DNA of 64,000 nucleotides from Desulfonatronospira thiodismutans ASO3-1. Its GTDB lineage: Bacteria > Desulfobacterota > Desulfovibrionia > Desulfovibrionales > Desulfonatronovibrionaceae. The translations under genes were made by a program, and so were the position numbers. Position 1 is the stretch's first letter; each line of letters starts with the position of its first letter. Under the pieces are notes generated by a model that saw only the letters and a list, made by a program, of their open reading frames with translations, searched no databases and was not told the origin of the DNA. Where the stretch lies: assembly GCF_000174435.1 (NCBI RefSeq), contig NZ_ACJN02000001.1, positions 62,001-126,000 of the forward strand. Direction: 5' to 3'. Shown piece after piece: positions 1 through 9,426 of the stretch.

Positions 1-494
1 TTCCTCCAGATCTCGAATCGCCCCAGGCGATTGCTGCCGCCGGGGTGAAATCCGTGATCCTGGGCGCTGGCCAGGATCACCTCCGGATATTCCAGTCCGG
101 CCTGGGCCAGAAAACCCTGCCAGAAGCCGGGATCAAAATCCGCAAGATAAACCGGGGCAAAACCCGGGGGGCAGTTCTTGGTTATCTCAACGCCCATGGC
201 CCGGACATTGTCCGGTGAATCAGACATGGCATAGGCGGCCTCGGGGTGTACAGCAGCCTTAAGACCTGCCTGCAGGTGCTTCCTTAGAACCCGGGCAAAC
301 CCACCGCCCATATTGTAGCCGTATAGATAGACGCTTTTATTGCGCCTGCCCAGCTCTTCCAGTCTCCTGGCCACCATCACGGCAGGTGAAGGCAGGATGA
401 ACTTGGGGCAGTTTTCCAGTTCCCGCTGCGGGATATAATAAAGCACGTCCTGGGTGCCGCTGCCTATATCCAGACATAATGCAGTCTGATCCAT
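1..494 (-). CDS. DUF1786 family protein, N-terminal part (cut by window edge)
   Basis: The minus strand stays open from ATG at 494 to the window edge, giving about 164 residues. It starts MDQTALCLDIGSGTQDVLYY, a phosphate-binding 'DIGSGTQD' loop of the sugar-kinase/actin ATPase type, and contains 'YGYNMGGGF', 'DNVRAMGVEI' and 'ASAQDHGFHPGGSNR'. These match what I know of DUF1786, often labelled 'putative pyruvate formate-lyase activating enzyme' although no radical-SAM cysteine motif is visible here. A good ribosome site (AGGGG) lies about 9 nt upstream of the ATG. The C-terminus is outside the window. The biochemical function is unknown; the family name is recognised from memory. Confidence 0.7.
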   Translation of the reverse strand, partial: MDQTALCLDIGSGTQDVLYYIPQRELENCPKFILPSPAVMVARRLEELGRRNKSVYLYGYNMGGGFARVLRKHLQAGLKAAVHPEAAYAMSDSPDNVRAMGVEITKNCPPGFAPVYLADFDPGFWQGFLAQAGLEYPEVILASAQDHGFHPGGSNRLGRFEIWR

Positions 495-561
495 AAAATA
501 AAACCCCTGTAAAAAATTGTCGTCCAAGACCTGGACTCCGGTAAAAAAAGATGAAGGGCAC

Positions 562-591
562 AAAAAAGGCAGGTCTTTACCTGCCTTTTTT
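562..591. terminator. Bidirectional hairpin terminator
   Basis: An A-run, the stem GGCAGGT with loop CTTT and arm ACCTGCC, then a T-run: a symmetric intrinsic terminator readable on either strand. Before the transposon insertion it probably separated clpB-side minus-strand transcription from the DUF1786 gene. Confidence 0.75.
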
Positions 592-607
592 GTATGCGGT
601 TTGTCCA

Positions 608-681
608 GTATTTAGTTTCCATCCGGAAAGTCTTTCTTTCCGGATGCTGAAGCTGTTGGTTTTCTTTACGGAAACGAGGAG
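608..681. repeat. Left half of a BIME-like palindromic repeat (split by the transposon)
   Basis: It contains CATCCGGAAA...TTTCCGGATG followed by GGTTTTCTTTACGGAAACGAGGA. The same arrangement is intact at 6434-6528. The missing right half (CCGTTTCCGGATGAAAACTA) is at 3779-3798, so about 3.1 kb has been inserted into the second palindrome. An inverted single palindrome of the family is at 11603-11640. Confidence 0.75.
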
Positions 682-3600
682 TTTTTTTCTTTTGGCAATG
701 AAATCAAGCAATTATGAGGAGGCGTATCTTAATACGGTGACGAATAATCAGACATTTCCAGGCAGTTTTCAGAGCCATTTTCTAAGTCAAAAACAAGGGC
801 AAAATGATTCTCTCCGCCAAGTTGAATGCGCAATGTATGCTATTTTTATCTATAAATGTCAGCATGTTATCTGTTAGCCGACATTTTCAAACGTAATCCT
901 CATGAGTACCTCAAAGCTGTAGCAAGTCTTGGTTATCCGTCCCCATGAAGTAGTACGCAATTTTTTTCAGTAATGATAATCTTTGTTACAGTATTTCTTA
1001 ACTCTCACTCAAGCTCGGATAGCGATGATGCTATTGCTTTCTTTTATGCTTAACTACTTGTAATAGAACGATAATTTCATAATTTAGCCGAGATAAAAAC
1101 CGATTACATGAGCAGGCCTGTAGAAAGTTTTACCTGTTACCCCCTGGGAAATCGCATAATTCCATCCAAAAAATGCTTGCATTGCGGGGAATTTTTGCGT
1201 ACTATATCTTATATACTGTCAAGGCGATTTTGGACCACAATTGCGTACTACTTTGGGTATATAGATATGGTACTCACAGACACTGCTCGCCAATACTTTT
1301 TGTCCATTCAGTTCAGGATACGACAGGCTGCTGTCAGGTCACCTGCATCAGTGCCTTTTACTTATGAAGACGAACCATTCTTCTCTGCCTATCAGGCCAT
1401 CACCGATGTATGGAAAAATCGAAAACCACAAAGGGTTGTGGCTGAATCTTTCAACATCAGTCGAAACACCTTGAAAGACTGGGATCACTCATTTGCTCTT
1501 TATGGGACCGTGGCTCTTTTACCGGAGATATCTCATGAGCAGGTTGACCCGGCTCTGGAGCGACTGGTTATCCTGGTCAAACTTTCAAGACCACATGAAC
1601 GTGCCAACCATGCCTTACGACTCGCCAAGGCCCTGGGGATTGAAGACGCCTCCTTGGAACATATCCGCCAGATTCAGCGTTCTTATGGCTATGGCCAGCG
1701 AATGGATGAAGCAGACATTTGTTTTTGGTCCGGCCTGCAACATATCCTGGAATCCGTAATCAAGCAAAAAGAAAAACCGCCTGCCAGGCCAGTTCATAAC
1801 CTGCACGACCGGCCTGGTACTTTTTTCAATTATCAGCGCGACCACCTTCAACATCGAGTTGAGCTATTCAAGGCCTTATCCAAGCTTGAAAAAAAACGCC
1901 AGATTCGCCCAGTGCTTCAAGAATTCGGCATGGCCCCCAATCGGTTCTATGTGTTGAAAAACCGGTATATGCTCTATGGGGTCTGGGGCCTGGCTGATCT
2001 TGTCCAAAAGGGGCAAACCGGTGAGAAGATTTCCCCCCAGCTGGAGCTTCAAATCATAGAAGAAAGACTGATGGATCCGTCCCTGTCCACAGCCAAGATG
2101 ATAAAAAAGCTCAATTTGAAATGTTCCCGGGCCAATGTCCAAAAGATCTATGCTCGATGGAAACTCTCACGATTCAAAAAACCCGTTGCCATCCGAGGTG
2201 TTATCTCCAGCCCGGTTCCGGCTCAGGTGACTGAGAAACAGTCACCGGTAGAAGCCTCGGCCAAATCCCGATTTCCTGATCTCGTTGATACCTCCGGGCT
2301 CAAAGTGAACCGTTCTTTCCTTCAATTCATCAAGCACCTGGCCTACCGCAAGGTGGTCATCAGCAACCCAGGAACTTTGATCGTGGCTCCTTTCCTGGAT
2401 CAATTAGGGGTCATTGAAGCATGGCACACCTACGGCCCAAACAGCCTGCGCACTTCTGAGATCACCAACAATATTATCGTGAATGTCATGCGCATTATCG
2501 CTGGTTTTCCCAGCATCCATGACTTTACACTCAATGCTGACCGCTCTGTAGCCGTGGCTTCAGGACTGGTTCTCAACCCAGGAAAAACCAGATTCTACGA
2601 TGCATTCGATGAGATTCGCTTCAGCCATTTGCAGTTCCTGCGAAACGATGCCTCTTGCCGGGCCAGGGAACTGGGGATCATTGAGGGCAAAGAGATTGCC
2701 ATAGATTATCACTGTGATCCCTCGGATAGCCGGTTTCCTGAAGACAAAGCATTGAGCAAGGCTCCTGATAAAAACGGTGATATGACGTACGCTCACAGGC
2801 CGCAGATCCTCTGGGACAGCATGACCAACACCATCATTAATATCGCCTACTGTGAAGGCAAGTCCAGGGCTCCGTCAGCCCTGTACCGCTTCTGTGAACG
2901 AAACCTGTTTATGATCATTGACCCTGACGTTATCAAGGAAATTTATGCAGATTCCGAGTATACCGGAGAAAAACAGCTGATATATTTGACTGTTCGTTCG
3001 GAATCGGACATTACCATGTGCCTCAAACAAAACCCCAAGATCAAGCGTTGGAAAGAGGCAACCATCCAGCAAGGGGTCTGGCAGGATTACCGGGAGCAAT
3101 ATCGCATTGCCAGTAAGGACTTCATTCTCCCAGAAACAAAAAAGCCCTTTCGTTTTGTGGTCAAGCAAAACAAAGAAACCAGTGAGATCCGCTGCTTTGG
3201 AAGTACACATACAGACTACAGCCCGACCAAGATCCTGGATGCCTACCACATCCGCTGGCCGGTGGAAACTGGCATCAAAGATCTTATCGAGAACTACTTC
3301 CTGAACAAACCCACAGGCACGTCTCCAGAAAAAGTGGAGGCTCATTACTATTGCATCATGCTTGCTCGGCTCGCTGTTGATTATTTTCGGTCCCAGCTAT
3401 GTATACCTCAGTGGCAAAGCCCTGAAGACTGGAAATGTGTCTTGTCCACCATCCGAACCAGCATATTCAGCAATCAAAACTGCGAACTGAGCCTTGATGA
3501 CTCCGGCGACCTCCTCATTACATATCTGGACGGAGATCGTCAGGGGATTAAAAAGAGACTTGCCGAACTTCTTACCAGCAGAAAAGAAACAGGCCTCAAC

Positions 3601-3770
3601 CGCGTTTCCTGGTGGGGAAATCGAGGCGTTCAGATTCAGGTCAAAGATCAGTATGCCATATGATTTTGGCTCTCAAATTGGCCTATCTTTATGGCTCTCA
3701 AAAACGGGTGGAAAAGTCTGATAATTGTACAGATTGACCACGCGAAGCGCGTGGCAAGCTCAGCCAAAAG
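682..3770 (+). mobile_element. DDE transposon of about 3.1 kb inserted in a palindromic repeat
   Basis: The boundaries are inferred from the split repeat (608-681 and about 3771-3798) compared with the intact copy at 6434-6528. The element carries one large transposase gene. Possible short ends are TTTTGGC on the left (near 691) and GCCAAAA on the right (near 3762), but no long terminal inverted repeat or target duplication could be fixed by eye. The 682-1107 leader has no convincing gene. It contains an exact 15-bp inverted repeat (948-962 against 1239-1253). Near the right end is a palindrome CCACGCGAAGCGCGTGG (3738-3754). Confidence 0.6.
1108..3663 (+). CDS. Large DDE transposase (IS4-like catalytic signature)
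   Basis: 851 residues from the first ATG. An internal ATG at 1267 (798 residues, MVLTDTARQYFLS) is an equally likely start, because residues 1-53 are low in conservation cues and include the inverted-repeat arm. The N-terminal third looks like helix-turn-helix DNA-binding repeats ('RVVAESFNISRNTLKDW', 'QEFGMAPNRFYVLKNRY'). The C-terminal half carries an RNase H-fold transposase core with 'EIAIDYHCDP' (first acidic residue), 'IYADSEYTGE' (second) and 'YHIRWPVETGIKDL', resembling the Y-R-E signature of IS4-type transposases. It has no accessory genes. It is much longer than a usual IS4 transposase (400-550 aa), so the exact IS family is uncertain. The frame is intact and may be active. Confidence 0.75.
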   Translation: MSRPVESFTCYPLGNRIIPSKKCLHCGEFLRTISYILSRRFWTTIAYYFGYIDMVLTDTARQYFLSIQFRIRQAAVRSPASVPFTYEDEPFFSAYQAITDVWKNRKPQRVVAESFNISRNTLKDWDHSFALYGTVALLPEISHEQVDPALERLVILVKLSRPHERANHALRLAKALGIEDASLEHIRQIQRSYGYGQRMDEADICFWSGLQHILESVIKQKEKPPARPVHNLHDRPGTFFNYQRDHLQHRVELFKALSKLEKKRQIRPVLQEFGMAPNRFYVLKNRYMLYGVWGLADLVQKGQTGEKISPQLELQIIEERLMDPSLSTAKMIKKLNLKCSRANVQKIYARWKLSRFKKPVAIRGVISSPVPAQVTEKQSPVEASAKSRFPDLVDTSGLKVNRSFLQFIKHLAYRKVVISNPGTLIVAPFLDQLGVIEAWHTYGPNSLRTSEITNNIIVNVMRIIAGFPSIHDFTLNADRSVAVASGLVLNPGKTRFYDAFDEIRFSHLQFLRNDASCRARELGIIEGKEIAIDYHCDPSDSRFPEDKALSKAPDKNGDMTYAHRPQILWDSMTNTIINIAYCEGKSRAPSALYRFCERNLFMIIDPDVIKEIYADSEYTGEKQLIYLTVRSESDITMCLKQNPKIKRWKEATIQQGVWQDYREQYRIASKDFILPETKKPFRFVVKQNKETSEIRCFGSTHTDYSPTKILDAYHIRWPVETGIKDLIENYFLNKPTGTSPEKVEAHYYCIMLARLAVDYFRSQLCIPQWQSPEDWKCVLSTIRTSIFSNQNCELSLDDSGDLLITYLDGDRQGIKKRLAELLTSRKETGLNRVSWWGNRGVQIQVKDQYAI

Positions 3771-3800
3771 GAAAAAGAACCGTTTCCGGATGAAAACTAG

Positions 3801-6407
3801 TTATTGTGCCTTGATGCTTAACTGATCGTTTTCCAGGTCTATGGTGACCTGCTGGCCGTCCATAAGCCTGCCGGAGATTATCTCCTTGGCCAGGGGCGTT
3901 TCCACGTGCTGCTGCAGGTATCTGCGCAGTGGCCTGGCCCCGTAGACCGGGTCGTAAGCCTCTTTGGCGATGAAGTGCCTGGCTGTGTCGCTTAGTTCAA
4001 CACTGATCTTGCGGTCCTGCAGGCGATTTCGGATCTGCTGCAGAAGAAGTTCAATGATCTGCTCGATTTCTTCCAGGAGCAAAGGCTTGAACAAGACAAT
4101 CTCATCCAGGCGGTTTAAAAACTCCGGCCTGAAATGTGACTTGACGGTGCTCATTACCTGGTCCCGGGCATCCTCGCGCAGATGGCCTTCGGGGCTTATG
4201 CCCTCCAGAAGGTACTGCGATCCCAGGTTGGAGGTCATGATGATGACCGTGTTTTTGAAGTCTACGGTGCGGCCGTGACTGTCTGTCAGCCTGCCGTCGT
4301 CCATTATCTGCAGAAGGACGTTGAACACGTCTGCATGGGCCTTTTCCACTTCGTCAAAGAGAATTACGCTGTAGGGCTTGCGCCGGATGGCTTCGGTGAG
4401 CTGACCGCCCTCGTCATATCCCACATATCCCGGGGGAGCCCCGATCATGCGGGCCACGGTGTGCTTTTCCATGTACTCGGACATGTCTAAGCGCACCATG
4501 TTCTCCACGGTGTCAAACAGATTCAGGGCCAGGGTCTTGGTCAGCTCGGTCTTACCCACTCCTGTGGGACCCAGAAACAGGAAAGAGCCTATGGGCCGGT
4601 TGGGATCCTTGAGCCCCGACCTGGCCCGCAGCACTGCATCAGCTACGGCGTCCACAGCCTCGTCCTGACCGATGACCCGCTCGTGCAGGATGTCGGCAAG
4701 CTTTAACAGCTTTTCGCGTTCTCCTTCCAGGAGTTTGGTTACCGGTATGCCGGTCCATTTGGATATTATCTCCGCCACATCGTCAGGGCCCACTTCTTCC
4801 TTTAAAAGCATCTCCTCGTCACTGTCGCCGCTTATGGCCGATTCCTTCTCTGCCAGCTCCTTTTCAAGCTGGTGCAGCTTGCCGTAGCGAAGCTCGGCTG
4901 CCTTGTTCAGGTCATAAGCCCTTTCTGCGTTTTCAATTTCCAGCTTTGTACGCTCAATATCTTCCTTGAGAGAGCGCAGGGAGTTTATGGATTCCTTTTC
5001 GCGCTCCCACCTGCTTCTAAGCCTGGCCTGCTCTTCTTTTAGATCAGCAAGTTCCTGCCCGAGTTTTTCCAGCCTTTCCCTGGAAGCCTCGTCCTTTTCG
5101 CGTTTCAGGGCTTCCTGCTCGATTTCCAGCTGCATGATCTTGCGGTTTATTTCGTCAAGCTCAGTGGGCAGGGAGTCGATTTCACTGCGGATCTTGGCCG
5201 CGGATTCGTCTATCAGGTCAATAGCCTTATCCGGTAGAAAACGGTCTGATATATAACGGTGCGACAGGGTGGCCGCGGAAACCAGGGACCCGTCGCTTAT
5301 GCGCACCCCGTGATGCACTTCAAAGCGTTCCCGCAAGCCGCGCAGAATGGATATGGTATCCTCCACGCTGGGCTCGTCCACCATAACCGGCTGAAAGCGC
5401 CGCTCCAGGGCCGGGTCCTTTTCGATATTCTTGCGGTATTCATTTATGGTTGTGGCCCCTATGCAGTGCAGTTCCCCACGGGCCAGCATGGGTTTTAGCA
5501 GGTTGCCGGCATCCATGGAACCCTCACCTTTGCCGGCCCCCACGATAGTGTGTATCTCATCGATAAAAAGCAGGATCCGACCTTCAGACTGCTGAACCTC
5601 CTTGAGCACCGCCTTGAGACGCTCTTCAAACTCGCCGCGATACTTGGCCCCGGCTATAAGAGCACCCATGTCCAGAGCGAAGATGGTTTTGTCCTTGAGC
5701 CCCTCGGGCACGTCCCGGTTAAGTATCCTCTGGGCCAGGCCCTCAGCTATGGCCGTCTTGCCCACTCCGGCTTCACCTATGAGTACCGGGTTGTTCTTGG
5801 TCCGCCTGGACAGGATCCTTATGCACCGGCGAATCTCGCTGTCCCGGCCTATAACCGGATCAAGCTTGCCTTCCTGGGCCTCTTCCACCAGGTCACGGCC
5901 GTATTTTTTCAGGGCATCGTAGGTTTCTTCCGGGGAAGACGAAGTCACCCTCTGGCTGCCCCTGACGCTGGTTAGAGCCGACAACACCTTGTTCTTATCG
6001 ATTTTGTACTCGGCTATGACCTTGCCCGCCCCGGTGGAAGGAGATTCATCCAGGATGGACAGAAGTATATGCTCCACGCTTACGTATTCGTCCTGCATGT
6101 TCTTGGCCAGGTCCTGGGCCTTGAGCAGAAGCGAATTCAGCCTCTGGGTCACGTATATCTGCCCCGGCTGGCTTCCTGGTCCGCTCACCCGGGGCAGTTT
6201 CTCAAGTTGCTTGTCCAGGGAAGTGCTGATGGATGAGGGATTATACCCGGCCTGCTGCAGAATCCTGGGAACAAGTCCCTGTTCCTGCTCCAGCAGGGAT
6301 TTAAACAGGTGCTCCACCTCAACCTGCTGGTGCCCCAGGCGCATGGCCACTTCCTGGGCAGCTGATATAGCTTCCTGCGATTTCTGTGTGAATTTATTTA
6401 TATCCAT
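3801..6407 (-). CDS. clpB: ATP-dependent disaggregase ClpB
   Basis: 868 residues, full length. Clp N-domain repeats (about 1-150), NBD1 with Walker A GEAGVGKT (211-218) and Walker B LLFIDEIH, a long charged coiled-coil middle domain (about 410-530) that distinguishes ClpB from ClpA/ClpC, and NBD2 with GPTGVGKT and '[10 protein letters not shown]'. The start has a strong ribosome site (GGAGG, 7 nt). ClpB is a cytoplasmic hexamer that works with DnaK to extract proteins from aggregates. Downstream of cbpM and the dnaJ-type gene on the same strand it forms a small stress-protein group, separated from cbpM by a palindromic repeat. Heat-shock control is expected, but I could not fix a promoter. 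Confidence 0.97.
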   Translation of the reverse strand: MDINKFTQKSQEAISAAQEVAMRLGHQQVEVEHLFKSLLEQEQGLVPRILQQAGYNPSSISTSLDKQLEKLPRVSGPGSQPGQIYVTQRLNSLLLKAQDLAKNMQDEYVSVEHILLSILDESPSTGAGKVIAEYKIDKNKVLSALTSVRGSQRVTSSSPEETYDALKKYGRDLVEEAQEGKLDPVIGRDSEIRRCIRILSRRTKNNPVLIGEAGVGKTAIAEGLAQRILNRDVPEGLKDKTIFALDMGALIAGAKYRGEFEERLKAVLKEVQQSEGRILLFIDEIHTIVGAGKGEGSMDAGNLLKPMLARGELHCIGATTINEYRKNIEKDPALERRFQPVMVDEPSVEDTISILRGLRERFEVHHGVRISDGSLVSAATLSHRYISDRFLPDKAIDLIDESAAKIRSEIDSLPTELDEINRKIMQLEIEQEALKREKDEASRERLEKLGQELADLKEEQARLRSRWEREKESINSLRSLKEDIERTKLEIENAERAYDLNKAAELRYGKLHQLEKELAEKESAISGDSDEEMLLKEEVGPDDVAEIISKWTGIPVTKLLEGEREKLLKLADILHERVIGQDEAVDAVADAVLRARSGLKDPNRPIGSFLFLGPTGVGKTELTKTLALNLFDTVENMVRLDMSEYMEKHTVARMIGAPPGYVGYDEGGQLTEAIRRKPYSVILFDEVEKAHADVFNVLLQIMDDGRLTDSHGRTVDFKNTVIIMTSNLGSQYLLEGISPEGHLREDARDQVMSTVKSHFRPEFLNRLDEIVLFKPLLLEEIEQIIELLLQQIRNRLQDRKISVELSDTARHFIAKEAYDPVYGARPLRRYLQQHVETPLAKEIISGRLMDGQQVTIDLENDQLSIKAQ

Positions 6408-6433
6408 AATTGTTCCTCCGAATTATATTATAT

Positions 6434-6528
6434 TAGTTACCATCCGGCAATTCCTTATTGCCGGATGCTGAAACTGATGGTTTTCTTTCCGGAAACGAGG
6501 AAAAGAAACGTTTCCGGATGAAAACTAT
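6434..6528. repeat. Intact BIME-like repeat between cbpM and clpB
   Basis: Two adjacent palindromes: CATCCGGCAA...TTGCCGGATG, then TTTCCGGAAACG...CGTTTCCGGA. They fill the cbpM-clpB spacer. The same composite flanks the transposon at 608/3798. It could protect or attenuate the transcript between the two genes. Confidence 0.7.
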
Positions 6529-6842
6529 ATTAATCTTCTCAGTTGCCTGATTTCCTTGTCCTGCTGCTCGATTCTGTCCAGCAGGTCAATAATGAGCACG
6601 CCGCCGATGGTCGGCAGCTCAAAGTCCCGGCACAGGCGGACCAGTTTCTGTACCCGGAAAACTTCCTTTTCCGGGAAATGATAGCTTTCAGGCGAAGTAC
6701 AGATGGACTCAACCCAGCCCATCTCAACGAGTTCGCCCAGCATACTGGGGCACACCCCGGTACGCTGCACAAACTGGGACCAGTGTATCAGATTGGCCCT
6801 GATCAAATTTCCCTGTCTTCGGGTTTGTATATAGTTGGACAT
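6525..6842 (-). CDS. cbpM: CbpM-type chaperone modulator (MerR-like)
   Basis: 105 residues. The winged-helix start ('IHWSQFVQRTGVCPSMLGELVEMGWVES') and the C-terminal helical tail ('VLIIDLLDRIEQQDKEIRQLRRLI') fit the CbpM/YccV-like family, which binds the J-domain of CbpA and inhibits it. The gene lies 23 nt downstream of the dnaJ/cbpA-type gene on the same strand, the usual CbpA-CbpM pairing. The regulator role is inferred from this context and the family; partner specificity is not visible in the sequence. Confidence 0.8.
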   Translation of the reverse strand: MSNYIQTRRQGNLIRANLIHWSQFVQRTGVCPSMLGELVEMGWVESICTSPESYHFPEKEVFRVQKLVRLCRDFELPTIGGVLIIDLLDRIEQQDKEIRQLRRLI

Positions 6843-6865
6843 GTTTCCTCCGTAAAAACCCTGTT

Positions 6866-7855
6866 CTAATTCCTGGGGTTAAACCCGGATTTTTCCGAGA
6901 GTTGTTGCCACAGGTCTTTTTCTTCTTCAGTAATGTTTTTGGGGACTTTTATCATGATCCTGACCATCTGGTCGCCCTTGGCAGCCCCACGGCCCATGCC
7001 GCGTCCCTTGAGGCGCATCTTCTGGCCGCTGCTCATGCCGGACGGGATATTCATCTCCACATCCCCATCCAGCGTGGGAACCCGGACTTTTGCGCCCAGG
7101 ACGGCTTCCCAGGGTGCCAGGGGCAGATCATAGATTATATTGTTGCCGTCCACCTTGAAATAAGGATGCGGGGCTATTCTGACTTTCAGATACAGATCCC
7201 CGGCAGCCCCCTGCCCGCGCCCGGGCGAACCCTGTCCTGAAAGGCGGATCTTGCTGCCGTCCTTGATGCCCTTGGGAACATTGACGCTCAGGGTCTTATT
7301 CTGCACATGGGGCATGCCATCGGCACCCATTACCTGCTCCTGCAGGGTAATACTCTTTTTGCCGCCTTTGTAGGCCTCTTCCAGGGTCAGCTCCAGGGTG
7401 GCCTCAGCGTCCTGTCCCTTGGAGGAAAATCCCCCTCCGGAAAAAGGATCACCCCTGAATCCCCTGGTGCCGCCGCCCCGGAAATCCTGGCCTGCACCGC
7501 CGAAGCCCCTGAAAATAGACTCAAAGAAATCACTGAATCCGCCCATGTCGAATCCCTGACCTGCACCGGGATCACCGCGGAATTCAAAGTGTACATTCTC
7601 ATAACCCGGCGGCGGCTGAAAATTCTGTCCGTGCTGCCAGTCGGCACCCAGTGCATCATAATGCTTTCTCTTTTCCGGGTCCTTGAGCACTTCGTAAGCT
7701 TCGTTAACGTCTTTAAACCTGTCTTCAGCCGTAGAATCATCCGGGTTCAAATCGGGATGATATTTTCTGGCCAGCTTCTTATAGGCCTTGGTGATCTCTT
7801 CCTGGGAAGCATTCTTATCCACCCCCAGGATCTTGTAATAGTCCTTGTATTCCAT
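6866..7855 (-). CDS. cbpA: DnaJ/CbpA-type co-chaperone (J-domain, no zinc finger)
   Basis: 329 residues from ATG 7855, chosen over an upstream in-frame start because of the ribosome site GGGAG 8-9 nt before it and because [12 protein letters not shown] is the standard J-domain start. The HPD motif is at 33-35. A glycine/phenylalanine-rich linker follows (about 75-150), then two DnaJ C-terminal beta domains ('[21 protein letters not shown]', '[27 protein letters not shown]'). The CXXCXGXG zinc repeats of true DnaJ are absent, so it is CbpA-like. It stimulates DnaK ATPase. The pairing with cbpM and clpB supports this. Confidence 0.92.
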   Translation of the reverse strand: MEYKDYYKILGVDKNASQEEITKAYKKLARKYHPDLNPDDSTAEDRFKDVNEAYEVLKDPEKRKHYDALGADWQHGQNFQPPPGYENVHFEFRGDPGAGQGFDMGGFSDFFESIFRGFGGAGQDFRGGGTRGFRGDPFSGGGFSSKGQDAEATLELTLEEAYKGGKKSITLQEQVMGADGMPHVQNKTLSVNVPKGIKDGSKIRLSGQGSPGRGQGAAGDLYLKVRIAPHPYFKVDGNNIIYDLPLAPWEAVLGAKVRVPTLDGDVEMNIPSGMSSGQKMRLKGRGMGRGAAKGDQMVRIMIKVPKNITEEEKDLWQQLSEKSGFNPRN

Positions 7856-8469
7856 GATCGCTTTCTCCCTTCCAAACCAGAATTTGAACCGCAACTCTGT
7901 AAGTTCCTGAAAGAATTCTTTAAGTCGGCAAAAATATTAGTCAAGTTTTTGAACATCTGGAAGGTATCAACTGCACATGACCCAAAAATCCTTTTTTCCT
8001 GAAGGATAAAAAGTAAGTCACAGCCGTTTTTCCAGGCACAACACCCGGCATGCGGTAAAATTCGCGGTAAAATATGCTTATCAGAGTATACGGGATCAGG
8101 GCCGAGCAAAAGCATGCTTCAAAAGGCTTGAAAAAGGATAACTGTTCACCTTAATGATATGACCTCCAGTGGTCCGGAAATTCGGCAAACATGACGTAAA
8201 AACTCGCTCCAAGGAAGCGTAAATCAAAACCTCTTCAAGTTTTTTCAACCAGAAAAGCTTCAATTATATTATGCTTTGAATCAAGTTGAGTGTTTATCAC
8301 GCCATAGGCGTGATTGATTAATCACGCCAAAGGCGTGACTACGCGTCATTATTTACAGTTTACGCCCAGTTTGCCGAACCCCCAGCCCCTGGCTTTTCGT
8401 CCGCAGGTGCTGAATAGTTTCGAAAAAGGTACAGACAGGCAGTGCTGTAGAAAATAAGGCTGGCCGGAA
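7856..8469. other. Gene-free region upstream of the cbpA group
   Basis: 614 bases with no supportable gene. It holds a double palindrome (8297-8340: ATCACGCC-ATA-GGCGTGAT, then ATCACGCC-AAA-GGCGTGA), a family also seen near 13340, 22935 and 23020. The minus-strand promoter of cbpA should lie near 7915-7945, where TTGACT and a weak AT-rich -10 can be read. This is a guess, not a confirmed sigma-32 site. Confidence 0.5.
8297..8340. repeat. Tandem pair of CACGCC/GGCGTG palindromes
   Basis: Two short hairpins separated by TGATTA-type spacers. Related single hairpins occur at about 22936-22953 and 23018-23033 and a degenerate one at about 13340-13358. REP-like, non-coding. Confidence 0.6.
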
Positions 8470-9426
8470 TCAGCGAAGCAGGCGGGTAAGGGTTTCAATC
8501 ATCGGGTTATCAGGGGATTTGGCTCTCAACTCAGCGAGTATTTTTCTGGCCTGGTCAGTACGATCAAGCTTCAACATGGCCAGGGCCAGATTGGCCCGGG
8601 CGGAAGAGTCCTCCGGGTTCTGACTCAATACAGCCTGGAATTTTCTGCGTGCTTTTTCATAGTCGTTATCCTGCATGGCCAGAATGCCCTCCCACTTGAG
8701 AACCAGCGGGCTTGCACCGGGTAAAATATCTCTCAGCCTGACCATGTATTCGTGCACATCATCATAATCTCCAGCGGCAAAGGCAGCATTCATATCTCTG
8801 TTGAGGCTCATAGCCGTGCGGTTTCGCTGGGCCTGACGCGTAAAATGCTCCTGAAGGTCCCTGTCCAGGCGGACCTGGCTGTATCCTTGAGGAAGATCGG
8901 CTGGTTCAGGCGGTCCGGGATCAAGCCCCTGTTTTACGTAGGAGGATTCCTGCTGGACGCTGGCATGCCCGGCCAGCTTGTCCCGGACAATATCTTCAGC
9001 AACCCCGGTTTCAGATGCTTCAGATGTTTCCTGCCGCTTCACCTCATCTGCACCGGCAGTATCCACAGACATTGCTGAGCCATCTTCACCGGCAACAAGA
9101 ATTTCTTCCTCAGACACCGTTGCCTCGGAACCGGCTGAATCATCTACTGTCTGTTCCTGCCTGGTTGTTTGCGGGTTAGTCATTTCATAACCGGCGACAC
9201 TGTACTGCTCAGATGATTCCGGGCTTTGCAGGTAAACATCTAACCTTGACTGAAAAATAAGCACCGGTATGGTCACAACCGCCAGCATGACCAGCGAAAT
9301 CAGACCGGCCCTCATGTATCTTTTCCGGGAAGAGCCTGCGCTGTACTTAAAAACAAACGAGGGTACAGGGATGTCATGCTCATCCTGACGGCGAAGCTTC
9401 TGTATGCTTCTGTAAAGCATGCTCAT
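8470..9426 (-). CDS. mshN: MSHA biogenesis protein MshN-like, TPR protein
   Basis: 318 residues from ATG 9426, which overlaps the mshL stop (ATGA), implying translational coupling; the longer frame reads back into mshL. One transmembrane segment near residues 40-58 ('LISLVMLAVVTIPVLIF') follows a short cytoplasmic head ('RRQDEHDIPVPSFVFKY'). Then a low-complexity acidic linker and C-terminal TPR repeats ('EKARRKFQAVLSQNPEDSSARANLALAMLKLDRTDQARKIL'). Domain order and position (last gene after the MshL secretin) match MshN. It is probably an inner-membrane-anchored periplasmic scaffold for pilus assembly. The exact role is inferred. Confidence 0.75.
   Translation of the reverse strand: MSMLYRSIQKLRRQDEHDIPVPSFVFKYSAGSSRKRYMRAGLISLVMLAVVTIPVLIFQSRLDVYLQSPESSEQYSVAGYEMTNPQTTRQEQTVDDSAGSEATVSEEEILVAGEDGSAMSVDTAGADEVKRQETSEASETGVAEDIVRDKLAGHASVQQESSYVKQGLDPGPPEPADLPQGYSQVRLDRDLQEHFTRQAQRNRTAMSLNRDMNAAFAAGDYDDVHEYMVRLRDILPGASPLVLKWEGILAMQDNDYEKARRKFQAVLSQNPEDSSARANLALAMLKLDRTDQARKILAELRAKSPDNPMIETLTRLLR

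Noticed and set aside
551-877. 108-aa open frame before the transposase
   Set aside because: Starts in the terminator hairpin and crosses the repeat/transposon junction; no family cues.
7914-7944. Sigma-32 promoter of cbpA
   Set aside because: TTGACT is present but the -10 does not match the heat-shock consensus; left as a note only.
7307-8002. 231-aa plus-strand frame
   Set aside because: Antisense shadow of cbpA continuing into its leader.
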